From assembly GCF_000026365.1 (NCBI RefSeq), contig NC_012990.1, positions 248,001 through 312,000 of the forward strand: a stretch of DNA of 64,000 bases. The letters are read 5' to 3'. This DNA comes from Zygosaccharomyces rouxii (Eukaryota; Ascomycota; Saccharomycetes; Saccharomycetales; Saccharomycetaceae). A model generated the notes under the pieces. That model ran no database searches. It worked only from the letters and a program-made list of their open reading frames with translations, and was not told the origin of the DNA. How positions within the stretch are numbered: the first letter of the stretch is position 1; every line of letters begins with the position of its first letter. Shown in pieces: positions 9,612 to 19,537 of this stretch. The position numbers were made by a program, and so were the translations under genes.

Positions 9612-9704
9612 GTTTATTACTTGAGTGTATTCTTTGTTTTTCTCTTGGAGTGTATCTGCCCTTCGATGATTCTTCTATTTCTTTGTCATTCGTTGCTGTC
9701 TCTG

Positions 9705-9711
9705 TTAGTAA
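9705..9711. promoter_or_regulatory. Yap1-type site TTAGTAA (proximal)
   Basis: Second perfect TTASTAA element, 180 bp upstream of the PST2-like start and exactly 100 bp from the first. Confidence 0.5.
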
Positions 9712-9890
9712 AAAATTTGTCAGTTTAACGCAAGGCGTGTAAACGTTCTGTCAACACAGTAGCAAAAAGGTATATATAAGGATGATGGGATCTTGACTCG
9801 AATTACAATCGTTTGTCTTGTTATTTGTAGATTCATTTTTTAACACAGTATAGTACAACTACTACAACTATAAACATACAATACAAAGCA

Positions 9891-10490
9891 ATGGCTCCAA
9901 ACGTTGCAATTATCATTTATTCTTTATACGGTCACACCGCTATTTTGGCTGAAGCTGAAAAGAGAGGTGTTGAAGCCGCTGGTGGTAAAGCTGACATTTT
10001 CCAAGTCCCTGAAACTTTGTCCCCAGAAGTTGTCAAGGCTATGGGAGGTGCTCCAAAGCCAGACTACCCAATTGCCACTGCTGACACCTTGGTTAACTAC
10101 AACGCCTTTTTGTTCGGTATCCCAACCAGATTTGGTAACTTCCCAGCTCAATGGAAAGCTTTCTGGGACCACACCGGTGGTCTATGGGTTAAAGGTGCTT
10201 TGCAAGGTAAGGTTGCAGGTGTCTTCATCTCTACCGGTACCGGTGGTGGTAACGAAATGACTGTTGTTAACTCCTTGTCAGTTTTGGCTCACCATGGTAT
10301 CATCTACGTTCCATTGGGTTACGCTAATGCTTTCAAGGAATTGACTAACTTGGAAGAACCTCACGGTGGTTCCCCATGGGGTGCAGGTACTCTTGCCGCT
10401 GCTGATGGTTCCAGAAAGCCATCTGAGTTGGAATTGTCCATTCACGAAATCCAAGGTAAGACCTTCACTGAAACTGTCAGAAAGTTTTGA
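9891..10490 (+). CDS. PST2: flavodoxin-like NAD(P)H:quinone oxidoreductase PST2
   Basis: 199 residues, colinear with yeast Pst2 (198 residues) over the whole length: [10 protein letters not shown] at the FMN phosphate loop, [38 protein letters not shown], and [20 protein letters not shown]. The enzyme reduces quinones with NAD(P)H in two-electron steps and is part of the oxidative stress response. The codon choice is strongly biased to preferred yeast codons, unlike the paralogue at 5638, which implies high expression. The neighbours MIX14 and RAD28 on the right match the order PST2-MIX14-RAD28 (YDR032C-YDR031W-YDR030C) in S. cerevisiae. Two Yap1-type sites lie upstream. Confidence 0.95.
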   Translation: MAPNVAIIIYSLYGHTAILAEAEKRGVEAAGGKADIFQVPETLSPEVVKAMGGAPKPDYPIATADTLVNYNAFLFGIPTRFGNFPAQWKAFWDHTGGLWVKGALQGKVAGVFISTGTGGGNEMTVVNSLSVLAHHGIIYVPLGYANAFKELTNLEEPHGGSPWGAGTLAAADGSRKPSELELSIHEIQGKTFTETVRKF

Positions 10491-10598
10491 ATTTGGTGAC
10501 CTCCATTGACTCTATTTAGTAACAAGTCAGGTACTTCTTTTGCTTTTTAAATTTTATTATGTAGAGGAGGAATTTTAAGAAAAAAAAACGGATTTATA

Positions 10599-10940
10599 TT
10601 AGTCTTTAACCATCTCATTGATAGGCCTTGTACCTTGTAGGGCATGTTCCGATGCACACGATCTCATCTGCTCCAGTAGCGGCACACAGTTGTTAACAGA
10701 ACGGGTATCCATGTTATCTCTAACGCATTTCTCGTAGTTTTGCATCAAGGATCCACATTTTTCCATTACCCTTTTCACACTAGGCACTTTATTTTGAATG
10801 CAGCTTGAAAGATCCTTCTGTCTAAAAGCACACTGTTGTAAATCATCACGGTTTGAAGACACACATTTATGATATTCCATAAATTCACGGGGGCAGTATC
10901 TAGCGACGTCTTCCATAATAAACTGATCTAATTGTGACAT
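10599..10940 (-). CDS. MIX14: mitochondrial intermembrane-space twin CX9C protein MIX14
   Basis: 113 residues from the ATG at 10940; the longer frame to 10961 begins with TTG. Four exact C-x9-C motifs are visible (C16/C26, C37/C47, C62/C72, C85/C95), the layout of intermembrane-space proteins oxidised by the Mia40 relay. Known of Mix14: a conserved CX9C protein of the intermembrane space with a role in respiratory-chain assembly. It is convergent with PST2 and divergent from RAD28, and the two divergent ATG codons are only one base apart, the same gene order as in S. cerevisiae. Confidence 0.9.
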   Translation of the reverse strand: MSQLDQFIMEDVARYCPREFMEYHKCVSSNRDDLQQCAFRQKDLSSCIQNKVPSVKRVMEKCGSLMQNYEKCVRDNMDTRSVNNCVPLLEQMRSCASEHALQGTRPINEMVKD

Positions 10941-10941
10941 T

Positions 10942-12183
10942 ATGAATACTTGTCTTCTCAAATATCAGTTGAACAGTATTGGTAGTAATTATTTGAATCA
11001 CTTGTCAGTTCAACATGAGTTTGAAAAAATGGTTGAAAGCGAATCACCAAGAAAATACCAATATTCCAAGTCAAAAATTGGTGGTACTAGCTGTTTACAA
11101 ATTGATCCAAATACGGGTAAATTTCTATTAGCTTGTGGTAATGATGGTTCACTTGGTATTTGGTCATTAGACGATAGATGTCAAGACGATGAGTTGTACT
11201 GTAAGAGGATTAAATTTAGTGCCAGAACTGGCAGCAATGATGAGCCGATAGCGATACCAACCAATAAAAATGCTCAGATGGTTCATAGTTTTGAAACCAG
11301 GAAAAACAGATTTAGACTATATCGACAATCCTCTTCACCATTAGCGCCCGCGCAATCGCAATCACGTCCTGGCCATCGGTACGGTATAAGATCATGTCAG
11401 TGGTTTAAACTGGATAATGGTATGTTTTTCACTGGTTCTAACGACTTGAGCGTACAACTGTGGGATACAAATAGTTTGGAGGCTGTCCATTCGGTGGATG
11501 TTGGTCATAGGGTTAACCAAATTGATACAACTGATCATTGCATTGTAGTAGCTACGGAAGATGGCTATCCAAGACTCATCGACTTAAGAAATCCAACAGG
11601 AATTACACATTTAGGTTCAGGTACCATGCCGCACGAGATGCTTACGGTCCACTGTAACCCACAAAAGACCCACATTGTAGCTACGGGTGATTCTAATGGT
11701 AGTATTAAACTTTGGGATTTGAGGAAAAGAAATCAGTTGTTAATGGAAGTATACCACGATACTCCAAGGAAAAGAGCTCATCTAAGCTATTGTCAAGATT
11801 TAGCGTGGAATTCCAATGGTTCTCAATTGGCATCAGTTGGTGCTGACGGTCGTATCTATATTTGGTCACCATTTAACCAATCACATCGTGCATCACAAGT
11901 GGGTCCCCACGATTTACCACGTACCAGACATTTAAGACGTACTTCTCAAAGATTGCTCTGGTCCGAAAACTATATCTTGTGTAATACGGATTACGGTGAA
12001 ATTCAACTCTTAGACCCTGTTCACAAAAAACTCTGGACTAAGATTGAAGACCCTGAACCAACTTCATCGACCTCGTCGACAACCCAGTTCTCGGGAATGG
12101 CTCTACAAGATAAACTATCTAATGGTATGGGGCTAAGGCTCTATTTAAGTACAGGTAACTCTATATACGAACACACATCATAA
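10942..12183 (+). CDS. RAD28: WD-repeat protein RAD28 (Cockayne syndrome A-like)
   Basis: 413 residues with WD40 repeats: GKFLLACGNDGSLGIWSLDD (about residues 64-83), GMFFTGSNDLSVQLWD, HIVATGDSNGSIKLWDLR and GSQLASVGADGRIYIWSP. Rad28 is the yeast relative of human CSA, a DDB1-type ubiquitin-ligase substrate receptor in transcription-coupled repair. I keep the first ATG because about 45 residues before the first repeat match the CSA layout. Identification rests on the repeat pattern plus the conserved neighbours MIX14 and REG1. S. cerevisiae Rad28 is longer (506 residues). Confidence 0.85.
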   Translation: MNTCLLKYQLNSIGSNYLNHLSVQHEFEKMVESESPRKYQYSKSKIGGTSCLQIDPNTGKFLLACGNDGSLGIWSLDDRCQDDELYCKRIKFSARTGSNDEPIAIPTNKNAQMVHSFETRKNRFRLYRQSSSPLAPAQSQSRPGHRYGIRSCQWFKLDNGMFFTGSNDLSVQLWDTNSLEAVHSVDVGHRVNQIDTTDHCIVVATEDGYPRLIDLRNPTGITHLGSGTMPHEMLTVHCNPQKTHIVATGDSNGSIKLWDLRKRNQLLMEVYHDTPRKRAHLSYCQDLAWNSNGSQLASVGADGRIYIWSPFNQSHRASQVGPHDLPRTRHLRRTSQRLLWSENYILCNTDYGEIQLLDPVHKKLWTKIEDPEPTSSTSSTTQFSGMALQDKLSNGMGLRLYLSTGNSIYEHTS

Positions 12184-12757
12184 TGCGCCGATTCCATGAC
12201 TCGAACCTCGACCCAAAATTCCTACCCCGTGTTGTCAAATTCATCTCCCTGATTTCCTTTCTTATTTCATTTGATTCTTCCCATCTGATTCTTGTCGAGG
12301 CGGAAAAATAAAGTAAAATTAAAAGTAACTAAAACCATCTTCAACACACAAGAGAATACATAATTTCTAAAAAATTTTAAAAAAGCTAAAAGGGAATTCG
12401 TATTTGGAGGAAAGTCGAAGCTTTTTGTGAGACGTGTAGGCATCGGATCCAACGCTATTAGTTGAGCTAGCCGACGTTCTCAATCTCTTTTTGTTGTTTT
12501 TTCACTTGCAATATTCAACCATTGCGAGAAGCAAGTTGAAGAAAAAAAAAAAAAAGCTCTAGTGCGCCAAGGATTTTTGTTTTCCAAAGGTGTCTGCTAA
12601 CATTTGGACTGACTATCTCTAATACTCTGATCTGGCACTTCTCTTTGGTTTTTTTGGCAAATTCCAAGTAAAGTTAGGGGGAACGTACCCGATTATAATA
12701 ATAAAGTGAAGACCAGTTCTGTTTTGTTTTTTTGGTTTTGGAGAAAAAAAGTGAATA
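12184..12757. other. RAD28-REG1 intergenic region
   Basis: 574 bp. It contains a run of A (about 12541-12554) and, just after RAD28, an isolated B-box-like sequence on the minus strand (GGTTCGAGTCA, about 12198-12208) with no matching tRNA fold. Otherwise I see nothing. Confidence 0.4.
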
Positions 12758-15700
12758 ATGGGAGATAATTTAGCAGCCTTCTTTGCTGATCGTGTTTCTC
12801 AGTCACAAACTACGCCTGTAAAATCTTATAGTGCTCCTACTACACCTATATCTGGTGACCCTCTGGACGGTGGTTTGAAAAAACTGGGGAAAACAAATGG
12901 GAATGGACAAGATGACATGGGACCAACTGTTTCTATGGCAGTTCACGCTAATGATGACGATTCTTTCCACAAATCTACTTTTAATTTAAAGAGAACTAGA
13001 TCTATGGGATTATTAGATGAGTATATTGACCCCACTAGAAAATTACTAGGAAGAAATGATAATGAAAATCATCGTATTAACCATGGCAGCAAAAATATTC
13101 CTCTGAATGAAACTACTGTTCGTGCACGTCAAGTTGGTGAAGATGAAGACGAAGATCAAGCTGATGATGAAGGAGCGGAAGATAATGACGTAGAAGATGA
13201 AGATATTGATGAGGATGAATATTTTGACGACAATAGGAACGGTAGGAGGGTGGAAAGGACCGAAAGTGAATGGGACGATGCTAATAGATCGATGTCAGTC
13301 TCTCCCCCACCTGCAGATGATGCTAGTATCTTGTTACCACAAGATGATAACGATTTGATGAGAGAACCTGAAAGACATGTTGATTATTTGTCACACGAGT
13401 GGAATGAATCGGATATTTCCAATTCTTGGAAATACATCATTTTGAAGAAAAAGAAGAAATCATCTATTGATCAAGTTAATGCGGCAAGATTAGAGAATGC
13501 ATCTTGGAGAACCTGGGCAAAGGCAAGAAATCATTTAAGGACCGTTTCACCAGAAATTGTTAATTGGTCGAAGGATTCTGATGTTACCTGGTTGTACGGT
13601 CCAATTGTCAGGGAAAGTGATAATCACGATAAAGATGTTGAAATGGGGTATGGTTCGGACGACGAAACTTCAAAGAGGATGAGTACGCCAAGAAAGAAAC
13701 AGAAGGATTCTCATGCTCCTAAACCAATTTTGAAGAAGAGAACTGTACAAGAAATTTTAAAGGATAATTCCCTTTGGAAACTAAGTGAAGCTAGAAAGCA
13801 CAAACATGAAGGTAGACATTCTACTTCGGCAGCAGATACTAGTGATATCATGTACGAGCCACACGATGCTTACGATGATTACGATGCATTGGCAGCTAAA
13901 GTAAATGCTCAGTACTATGGTCCTAAGAAAACAAATTCTGGTGCTGAATTTAATAGTGGTGATGGTCATAATAAAAGTGTTGATGGTAGCAGTGACAAAC
14001 CTACCCACACTACTACAACAGGTAGTAGTGAAACAGTACCGCAGGCGGAGGATCCGTTAGCATCTTCTGTTGGAGGTGAGGGTTCAAACGACAAGGCTTT
14101 AAAGACGATCTTAACGTCTTCAAATAATGATGGGACTGGTTCCAAATCAAGGCCTGGTAGGGACAGACATATCCATTTCAATGATCGTGTAGAACAATGT
14201 ATGGCGATAGCAGATCCAGATTTTGATAGCGATTTTATTGATAATGAATCGGATCAAGGTGATGAGGATGCTGATTCATATGGTTCAACAAGCATTATTG
14301 GTGACCGTAGTGGTGAAACCTTAGCACAAGCGGCAAATTTTGGTAGAACCAGCGGAGATTCAGCTACTTCATCTTCTGATGATGGAGATGCGGATGAAGA
14401 CGATGAGGATAATTCAGGATTATTTATTAGTCCAGCAATGCCACGTAGAACTGACTCAGCTACACATTCTCCAATTACAGATAATTCATCTACGGGTTCT
14501 ATGAAAAATTCAAAACTTTCCTTAAATCCGATTATTAAACTGCTACCAGCAACTACATTAAATCACGGATCTGACGATGAAGCTTCTGATGACAGCGATT
14601 ATAATGGCTATGGTAGTTCTGTTTCCCATAACGTTAACACATATCGGGGTTACGATTACATGTATGATTACAACTCCGTGTACACGGGAGATACTTCAAG
14701 TTTCTTACCCGTGGAAAATTGTGATGTTGTTGATGTTCCTGAAGGTATTGGCCTTCACAGTGCGATTGCTGGTGACAACGCGTCTACTTATGAATTCAAC
14801 CATGCTGCCTTATCAGACTTAGATCACGAAGTGCAGGCTGATGAGCAACAACATAAAATTCACGAACAACCACAAGCAGCAACACAACAAGAACCGAACA
14901 CTCCTTCCTTATTAAACAATGATTTTGATAATTCTGGATTTGATAGTGACGAACAATTCATAGAAGATAGTCAGTATCATAGTAGTGATGACGATGAAGA
15001 TGAAGAAGAAGATTTGGGATTAAAAAGAGCTGTATCAATGGGTAGAAGTAGTAGTTCTAGTTCGCTAAAAGATTTATCAAATCCACAACCGTTAAACACA
15101 ATCAACCCACAATCAAGAACTTGTAGTTTCATCTCAGGTAAACCACTAAACTATGCACCATCTTTACCAGAGGATAATTCTAATTTCATCGATGTTAATG
15201 ACAATTACGACAACGGTAATCATAAAAACTTTGACACCACGAGTAATAGTGATGACGATAATAGTAAATTCGATAACAAGAACAGTGTTATTAGTAGTGA
15301 TGGAGATAATCAAAGACAGAAAAGTTCTCACATGCCCCTAAAGCGAGCTCCATCTTCACCATTTATCTTCAACTCGGAAAGTGAAGATGAAGATGAAGAC
15401 GATGAGGCAGATGAAGAAGACGATCATAATATTATAAGTTGTAGTCCTAAAGGTCCCAATCTTCAACATCACCAAGAAATTGGTGATTCACCAAAATTCT
15501 CACTACAATCTCATTCTAAAACTGCACCGCCTCAAAGTTCTGTGATCTTACCAACTAGCGGTAAGTCTGCAACTGCTTCAGGGCCTCAATTATCCGATTT
15601 ATCCAAAAGTATTAGAATTAAGAATTCGCTATCACCAGCAGAAGTCGGAGCTAGTGATGTAGCTATCACCGGTAGTTTTTCACCTGTGAATGAGTCGATA

Positions 15701-15997
15701 AAATCCGTGGTTACAAATGAAGGGATTATCGGTAGGGGCGCATCATCACCGTTTACTAATAATCAAAACACTCATAATAACAATGAGATTAGAGATGTAA
15801 ACAGAAACTTACAAGACTGTCATATTGATGAAAATAGATCCAATGGAGTTGGTGAGCAACGAGACTCCAGTGAAAGTGTACAAAAGATGATGCAAAATGC
15901 AAGGGAAATTGCAAACAAATATTTACATTCGTGGAGAAAAGGAGACGGGAATTCACAAGGCACAAAATCAGATAACAAGAATTCAGGAACAGATTAA
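12758..15997 (+). CDS. REG1: REG1, regulatory subunit of protein phosphatase 1 (Glc7)
   Basis: 1079 residues. The diagnostic block LSHEWNESDISNSWKYIILKKKKK...ASWRTWAKARNHLRTVSPEIVNWSKDSDVTWLYGP (about residues 210-290) is conserved in Reg1/Reg2. The PP1-docking RVxF-type motif RHIHFND starts at about residue 470. The remainder is disordered, with acidic, Asn- and Ser-rich tracts. Known role: Reg1 targets Glc7 to the Snf1 kinase and to Mig1 control, maintaining glucose repression. REG1 and REG2 are duplicates in S. cerevisiae, so this single gene is ancestral to both; length and neighbours (VPS54, REB1) favour the REG1 side. Confidence 0.93.
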   Translation: MGDNLAAFFADRVSQSQTTPVKSYSAPTTPISGDPLDGGLKKLGKTNGNGQDDMGPTVSMAVHANDDDSFHKSTFNLKRTRSMGLLDEYIDPTRKLLGRNDNENHRINHGSKNIPLNETTVRARQVGEDEDEDQADDEGAEDNDVEDEDIDEDEYFDDNRNGRRVERTESEWDDANRSMSVSPPPADDASILLPQDDNDLMREPERHVDYLSHEWNESDISNSWKYIILKKKKKSSIDQVNAARLENASWRTWAKARNHLRTVSPEIVNWSKDSDVTWLYGPIVRESDNHDKDVEMGYGSDDETSKRMSTPRKKQKDSHAPKPILKKRTVQEILKDNSLWKLSEARKHKHEGRHSTSAADTSDIMYEPHDAYDDYDALAAKVNAQYYGPKKTNSGAEFNSGDGHNKSVDGSSDKPTHTTTTGSSETVPQAEDPLASSVGGEGSNDKALKTILTSSNNDGTGSKSRPGRDRHIHFNDRVEQCMAIADPDFDSDFIDNESDQGDEDADSYGSTSIIGDRSGETLAQAANFGRTSGDSATSSSDDGDADEDDEDNSGLFISPAMPRRTDSATHSPITDNSSTGSMKNSKLSLNPIIKLLPATTLNHGSDDEASDDSDYNGYGSSVSHNVNTYRGYDYMYDYNSVYTGDTSSFLPVENCDVVDVPEGIGLHSAIAGDNASTYEFNHAALSDLDHEVQADEQQHKIHEQPQAATQQEPNTPSLLNNDFDNSGFDSDEQFIEDSQYHSSDDDEDEEEDLGLKRAVSMGRSSSSSSLKDLSNPQPLNTINPQSRTCSFISGKPLNYAPSLPEDNSNFIDVNDNYDNGNHKNFDTTSNSDDDNSKFDNKNSVISSDGDNQRQKSSHMPLKRAPSSPFIFNSESEDEDEDDEADEEDDHNIISCSPKGPNLQHHQEIGDSPKFSLQSHSKTAPPQSSVILPTSGKSATASGPQLSDLSKSIRIKNSLSPAEVGASDVAITGSFSPVNESIKSVVTNEGIIGRGASSPFTNNQNTHNNNEIRDVNRNLQDCHIDENRSNGVGEQRDSSESVQKMMQNAREIANKYLHSWRKGDGNSQGTKSDNKNSGTD

Positions 15998-16443
15998 GGA
16001 TCGGTATTATTATCATTATCATTATCATTATTATCATTATTACTATTTTCACATGTGATTTAAAAACTCACATATACGCATAAGGCACTAACTAACATAC
16101 ATGGGACATGTATGTATGTATACATGTATTTTAGTGTATGTAAATATTTGTCACTGGAACTCTTCTTATCACGAATTTGATATGTGAATTGATTAAATTG
16201 AATGACCTGGAGTTAGTTGATCCGTTCCTAGCGATGATTACTTTGTATTCAGATACTACACGTTCTTTAGACGGCCCGAGTTTAAAGGAAAAAGCACCTT
16301 TGAATTCACCGGTCTTTGGTCAAAATAATTGTAAATACAGAGGCGCCCTTCTCAAACTATTAGCCGTTGGTCAAGTGGATTTGATTTCAATTTAGATCAA
16401 GTGGATTTATTCTTGTACATTATTTCACATTTCTCAATTGGTC
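15998..16443. other. REG1-VPS54 intergenic region with TTATCA-type microsatellite
   Basis: 446 bp. Just after the REG1 stop there is a microsatellite of ATTATC/ATTATT units (about 16005-16047), then palindromic CATGTATGTATACATG-like sequence near 16108-16128. A 72-codon open frame here starts with TTG and is not convincing. Confidence 0.5.
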
Positions 16444-19179
16444 ATGTCAAAGGATGTCAAAAAAGATGAAAGAATAGGTGAGAATGATGATTTACAACAA
16501 GCCAATTCCGTGGAAAGTCCCCTTAATACCAGTACTCCAAAGATGACAAACTCCGATTCATCTCCAAAGCTCACCCGAACGCCTTCAATAGATGGATCTT
16601 TAAACGATGATTTGGTTAGTGTATCAGGTAATGTTGGTAAATTGTTACCTTCTTCAAGAATGAGCATGGATTCATTTTCAGTTAGAAGTTTAGATTCTTC
16701 AGCAATTGGTGGAAGAATAAGCTCAAGGCCGTTTGTATTTGATCATAGTAATCATAGTGGATCTATGGAATATTCGCCACTGGGTAATAATTCAATCTTT
16801 GAAATTGTTATGAACACAAGAAGGAAAAATTGGCTTGGATATCCATCAGTACAAGATATTCCTCCGGTGGTATTAACCAAGGATATAGTAGATCCCGAAA
16901 TACAAAATACTGTAATGAATTATGTGCAATCCATAGGACCTGAATGTGCTGTTTTTGAAAGTTCTAATAATTTGAAAATTATCAACAGAATCGAACAGAT
17001 TAAACAACTGGAAATTCATGATAATGGTAATAATAATTTTGGTGATGAATCTGAAACTGCGTTACAAAATAAGGAAAATCTCAAAGAATTGGAGAAAGTA
17101 CCAGATTTCTACTTCAGTAAAAATTTCCAATTAGATAATCCAAGAACTTTCCAAAAAGTGCTTAAAAATGTAGATTTACAATTGGGAGAATTGAGTATTG
17201 AGAGCAAACCACAGAGGGACCATGCATATTCGGAATTGAGAGATAGACTTAATGATTACTTGGACGCCGTCGAAGGTCTTTTAGTAGGGGAAATATCCAA
17301 ATCTTCTCATAAATTTTTCCATGCACTTGGTGATGTTGATCTTATACAACGAAAGGCTGAAAGTACTGTGAATGAATTGGATCTTCTGGTGGAAAATGCG
17401 GATATTTTGGATAAGGAAAAGATCCAAAGGAGGATTGATCTTTTACAAAAAACCTTTAAAAGGAAAAATGTACAAAAATTGGAACAAGGCCTTTTACAAG
17501 TTAAACAAGTTCTTCTACGCACTGAGGAATGTAGAAAGCTTTATGAGAAGGAACAATATGATATATGTCTGCATATGATTAAATCAATCGATCTTTTGAT
17601 CAAAGGCGATGGTTCTCAAGACAAAGCGGTTCAACAATGGGTTCAAGGTTGGCCTTTCAAACTGGCCGATTTAAAATCTGTACCTGCTCTTACAGAAACA
17701 AGGGAATTTTTGACTAATATGAAGATAGAAATCGGTGGCAAATATTCTTTACAATTATGTTCAGTGCTTTTGGGAGACGTCAGAAACTATTGCAAATCTG
17801 TAAGCAGTAAGGCTACTTTGAATAGGTTACAGAACAATACCCGTGAAAAGAAATTTTTAGATATCGACGAAGGATTTCGTGGTAAAGTTGCTAATATTGT
17901 TCATCAATTAAGAAGGTGTGAAGAACTTGCAAGTGCGCTGAGCCTATATCAGGACAAATGTATCGCAGAAATAAAATCTATTATCAAGAGTTATTTACCA
18001 CAAGAGACTCTGCCATCAGAATCGTCATCTGAGGATAAAAAAATTGGTACTCCTGGTACCCAACAGTATCCACAACAACAACAGCAACAGCCTGTAAACA
18101 ATGGATCTAAACTTTCTAAGCTCATAAAAGAACAAACACCCATGGACTTTCAAGACATGTTGGTTCACATCTTTACACATGCTAGTGAAGCTCTCAGAAG
18201 ATTTTACAGACATCAAAAGCTTCTGCTGGATCTATCCTTGAATGAAATTGTATCGGCCAATGATCCAAATGAAAACCAACAAAGTATGATTACCCAGTTG
18301 GATATTCGTAATGGTATTAATGAAACCATACGGATACTGCAATTACGTACTGGTAAGATCATTGCGGTAAGGCGTGAGCTGACTTGCAACTTACGATATG
18401 ATCATTTCCTAGAGCTTTATTCCATATGTGTTCTTTTCATCCAAGAATGTGAAGCTGTAAGTGGAGAATTCCTCACGAGGTATCTAAGTGACGTCTTAGC
18501 CGCTCAAATTAAGAACTTCATAGTCAATCAAAGCTCTAAAAATATTAGGACGATTCAGAGAAAGATCGAATCAGAGACATGGACTCCATTTGTGGTAGAT
18601 CCATCAGTGCAGAGGGACGTAAATGATATTGTGTCTAGTATGGAATTAGACCCCATTGACTGGATTAAAAAGTCTGATTTAGTTAGGGCAAGTGAAGAAG
18701 ACGAAAAGAATGATGACGACAAGGAGAACGAAAAGAAGGAAGCTCAAGCTGGTCATAAAAAATCTGTTGTGGTCGAAGATAATACATTTGTTGCAAGCGA
18801 CTCATTATTAACCAACATAGGGCTCATCAAGGAAGTTTTCATCCTTGCAGTGAATTTACCCAGTGCGTACTTGGCAAATTTTGAGAAAATGTGCTACGAT
18901 TTATTGAGGTATTTCAACATCTTTGCGGTAGCGGCTCTCAATGATCCTGCAAAGAGCTCATTACAATCAAATAAAAATTATTCCATCATGGGAGAATCTC
19001 TGGACTGTCTCTCACGCTTTGTACATATTGTGCAAAGGTTCTTCCAAAGACTGTCCAATTTCAACAAGGACTATTCGTCATTGGACCAGAGTCACTACAA
19101 CCATCTACTTCATCAGTATCACATGTCCTCAGAGAAAATCTACATGGCCAATGCGCCACCGCCACCGGCGCCTGTATAG
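16444..19179 (+). CDS. VPS54: VPS54, GARP tethering complex subunit
   Basis: 911 residues from the ATG at 16444 (the frame opens with TTG at 16438); yeast Vps54 has 889. Recognisable parts are the NTRRKNWLGYPSVQDIPPVVL segment, a coiled-coil region near residues 270-400 and the C-terminal Vps54 domain. Two low-complexity insertions are visible: a Gln run near residue 545 (PQQQQQQP) and a Lys/Asp/Glu-rich stretch near 760. The GARP complex (Vps51-54) tethers endosome-derived vesicles at the trans-Golgi. The gene lies between REG1 and REB1, as VPS54 (YDR027C) does next to REG1 (YDR028C) and the REB1 duplicate NSI1 (YDR026C). Confidence 0.93.
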   Translation: MSKDVKKDERIGENDDLQQANSVESPLNTSTPKMTNSDSSPKLTRTPSIDGSLNDDLVSVSGNVGKLLPSSRMSMDSFSVRSLDSSAIGGRISSRPFVFDHSNHSGSMEYSPLGNNSIFEIVMNTRRKNWLGYPSVQDIPPVVLTKDIVDPEIQNTVMNYVQSIGPECAVFESSNNLKIINRIEQIKQLEIHDNGNNNFGDESETALQNKENLKELEKVPDFYFSKNFQLDNPRTFQKVLKNVDLQLGELSIESKPQRDHAYSELRDRLNDYLDAVEGLLVGEISKSSHKFFHALGDVDLIQRKAESTVNELDLLVENADILDKEKIQRRIDLLQKTFKRKNVQKLEQGLLQVKQVLLRTEECRKLYEKEQYDICLHMIKSIDLLIKGDGSQDKAVQQWVQGWPFKLADLKSVPALTETREFLTNMKIEIGGKYSLQLCSVLLGDVRNYCKSVSSKATLNRLQNNTREKKFLDIDEGFRGKVANIVHQLRRCEELASALSLYQDKCIAEIKSIIKSYLPQETLPSESSSEDKKIGTPGTQQYPQQQQQQPVNNGSKLSKLIKEQTPMDFQDMLVHIFTHASEALRRFYRHQKLLLDLSLNEIVSANDPNENQQSMITQLDIRNGINETIRILQLRTGKIIAVRRELTCNLRYDHFLELYSICVLFIQECEAVSGEFLTRYLSDVLAAQIKNFIVNQSSKNIRTIQRKIESETWTPFVVDPSVQRDVNDIVSSMELDPIDWIKKSDLVRASEEDEKNDDDKENEKKEAQAGHKKSVVVEDNTFVASDSLLTNIGLIKEVFILAVNLPSAYLANFEKMCYDLLRYFNIFAVAALNDPAKSSLQSNKNYSIMGESLDCLSRFVHIVQRFFQRLSNFNKDYSSLDQSHYNHLLHQYHMSSEKIYMANAPPPPAPV

Positions 19180-19298
19180 AGCAAATATTGAAAGAAAATT
19201 ATTCACGTTACGATTAAGACCATTTTGAATCTTAAATTCCTCGCACTTATTCTATATTACTCTTATTACTGTCGTTACTTACAGCTCCACACACGTCG

Positions 19299-19305
19299 TT
19301 ACCCG
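19299..19305. promoter_or_regulatory. Reb1-type site TTACCCG upstream of REB1
   Basis: Perfect Reb1 core about 235 bp upstream of the REB1 start, consistent with autoregulation. Confidence 0.5.
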
Positions 19306-19406
19306 CACTTGGTGATTTTTTCTCTACCGTGATTTTCAGGCCGAGTTTGACAACTTTGAGGGACTCAAAGAACGTTTAAAGTTTATAATAGAGAGTCGTG
19401 TAGCGT

Positions 19407-19413
19407 TTACCCT
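19407..19413. promoter_or_regulatory. Reb1-like site TTACCCT upstream of REB1
   Basis: One mismatch to the core TTACCCG, 125 bp upstream of the REB1 start. Confidence 0.35.
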
Positions 19414-19537
19414 GACAACACGTTAGCAGGTTCACCAGAAGCCGATAACTAGGTTAAGGTTAATCGAGTATATCTTTGGTATTGCGCTGTTGTGTTTTGT
19501 GTGTCATCGTGAGTGTTTATTTGCACACCATTGAAAT

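Larger units (their letters stand above)
9001..9890. other. long upstream region of PST2
   Basis: 890 bp without a gene. It holds a run of about 22 T (9430-9451), two stress-element cores (AGGGG 9374-9378, CCCCT 9414-9418), a short repeat of ATTACTACTTGT-type units around 9535-9562, two perfect Yap1-type TTAGTAA sites exactly 100 bp apart, and a TATA-like stretch near 9770-9778 (TATATATAA). Small open frames are low-complexity and not convincing. Confidence 0.55.
19180..19537. other. REB1 promoter region
   Basis: 358 bp between VPS54 and REB1 with two Reb1-type elements (19299-19305, 19407-19413); nothing else recognised. Confidence 0.5.

Noticed and set aside
9343..9624. short open frames on both strands upstream of PST2
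   Set aside because: They translate a long T/A run and simple repeats; no sign of coding constraint.
12198..12208. B-box-like sequence after RAD28 as a tRNA
   Set aside because: The T stem does not form and no A box or acceptor stem is found.
16177..16395. 72-codon open frame between REG1 and VPS54
   Set aside because: TTG start, no recognisable similarity, sits in a normal intergenic region.
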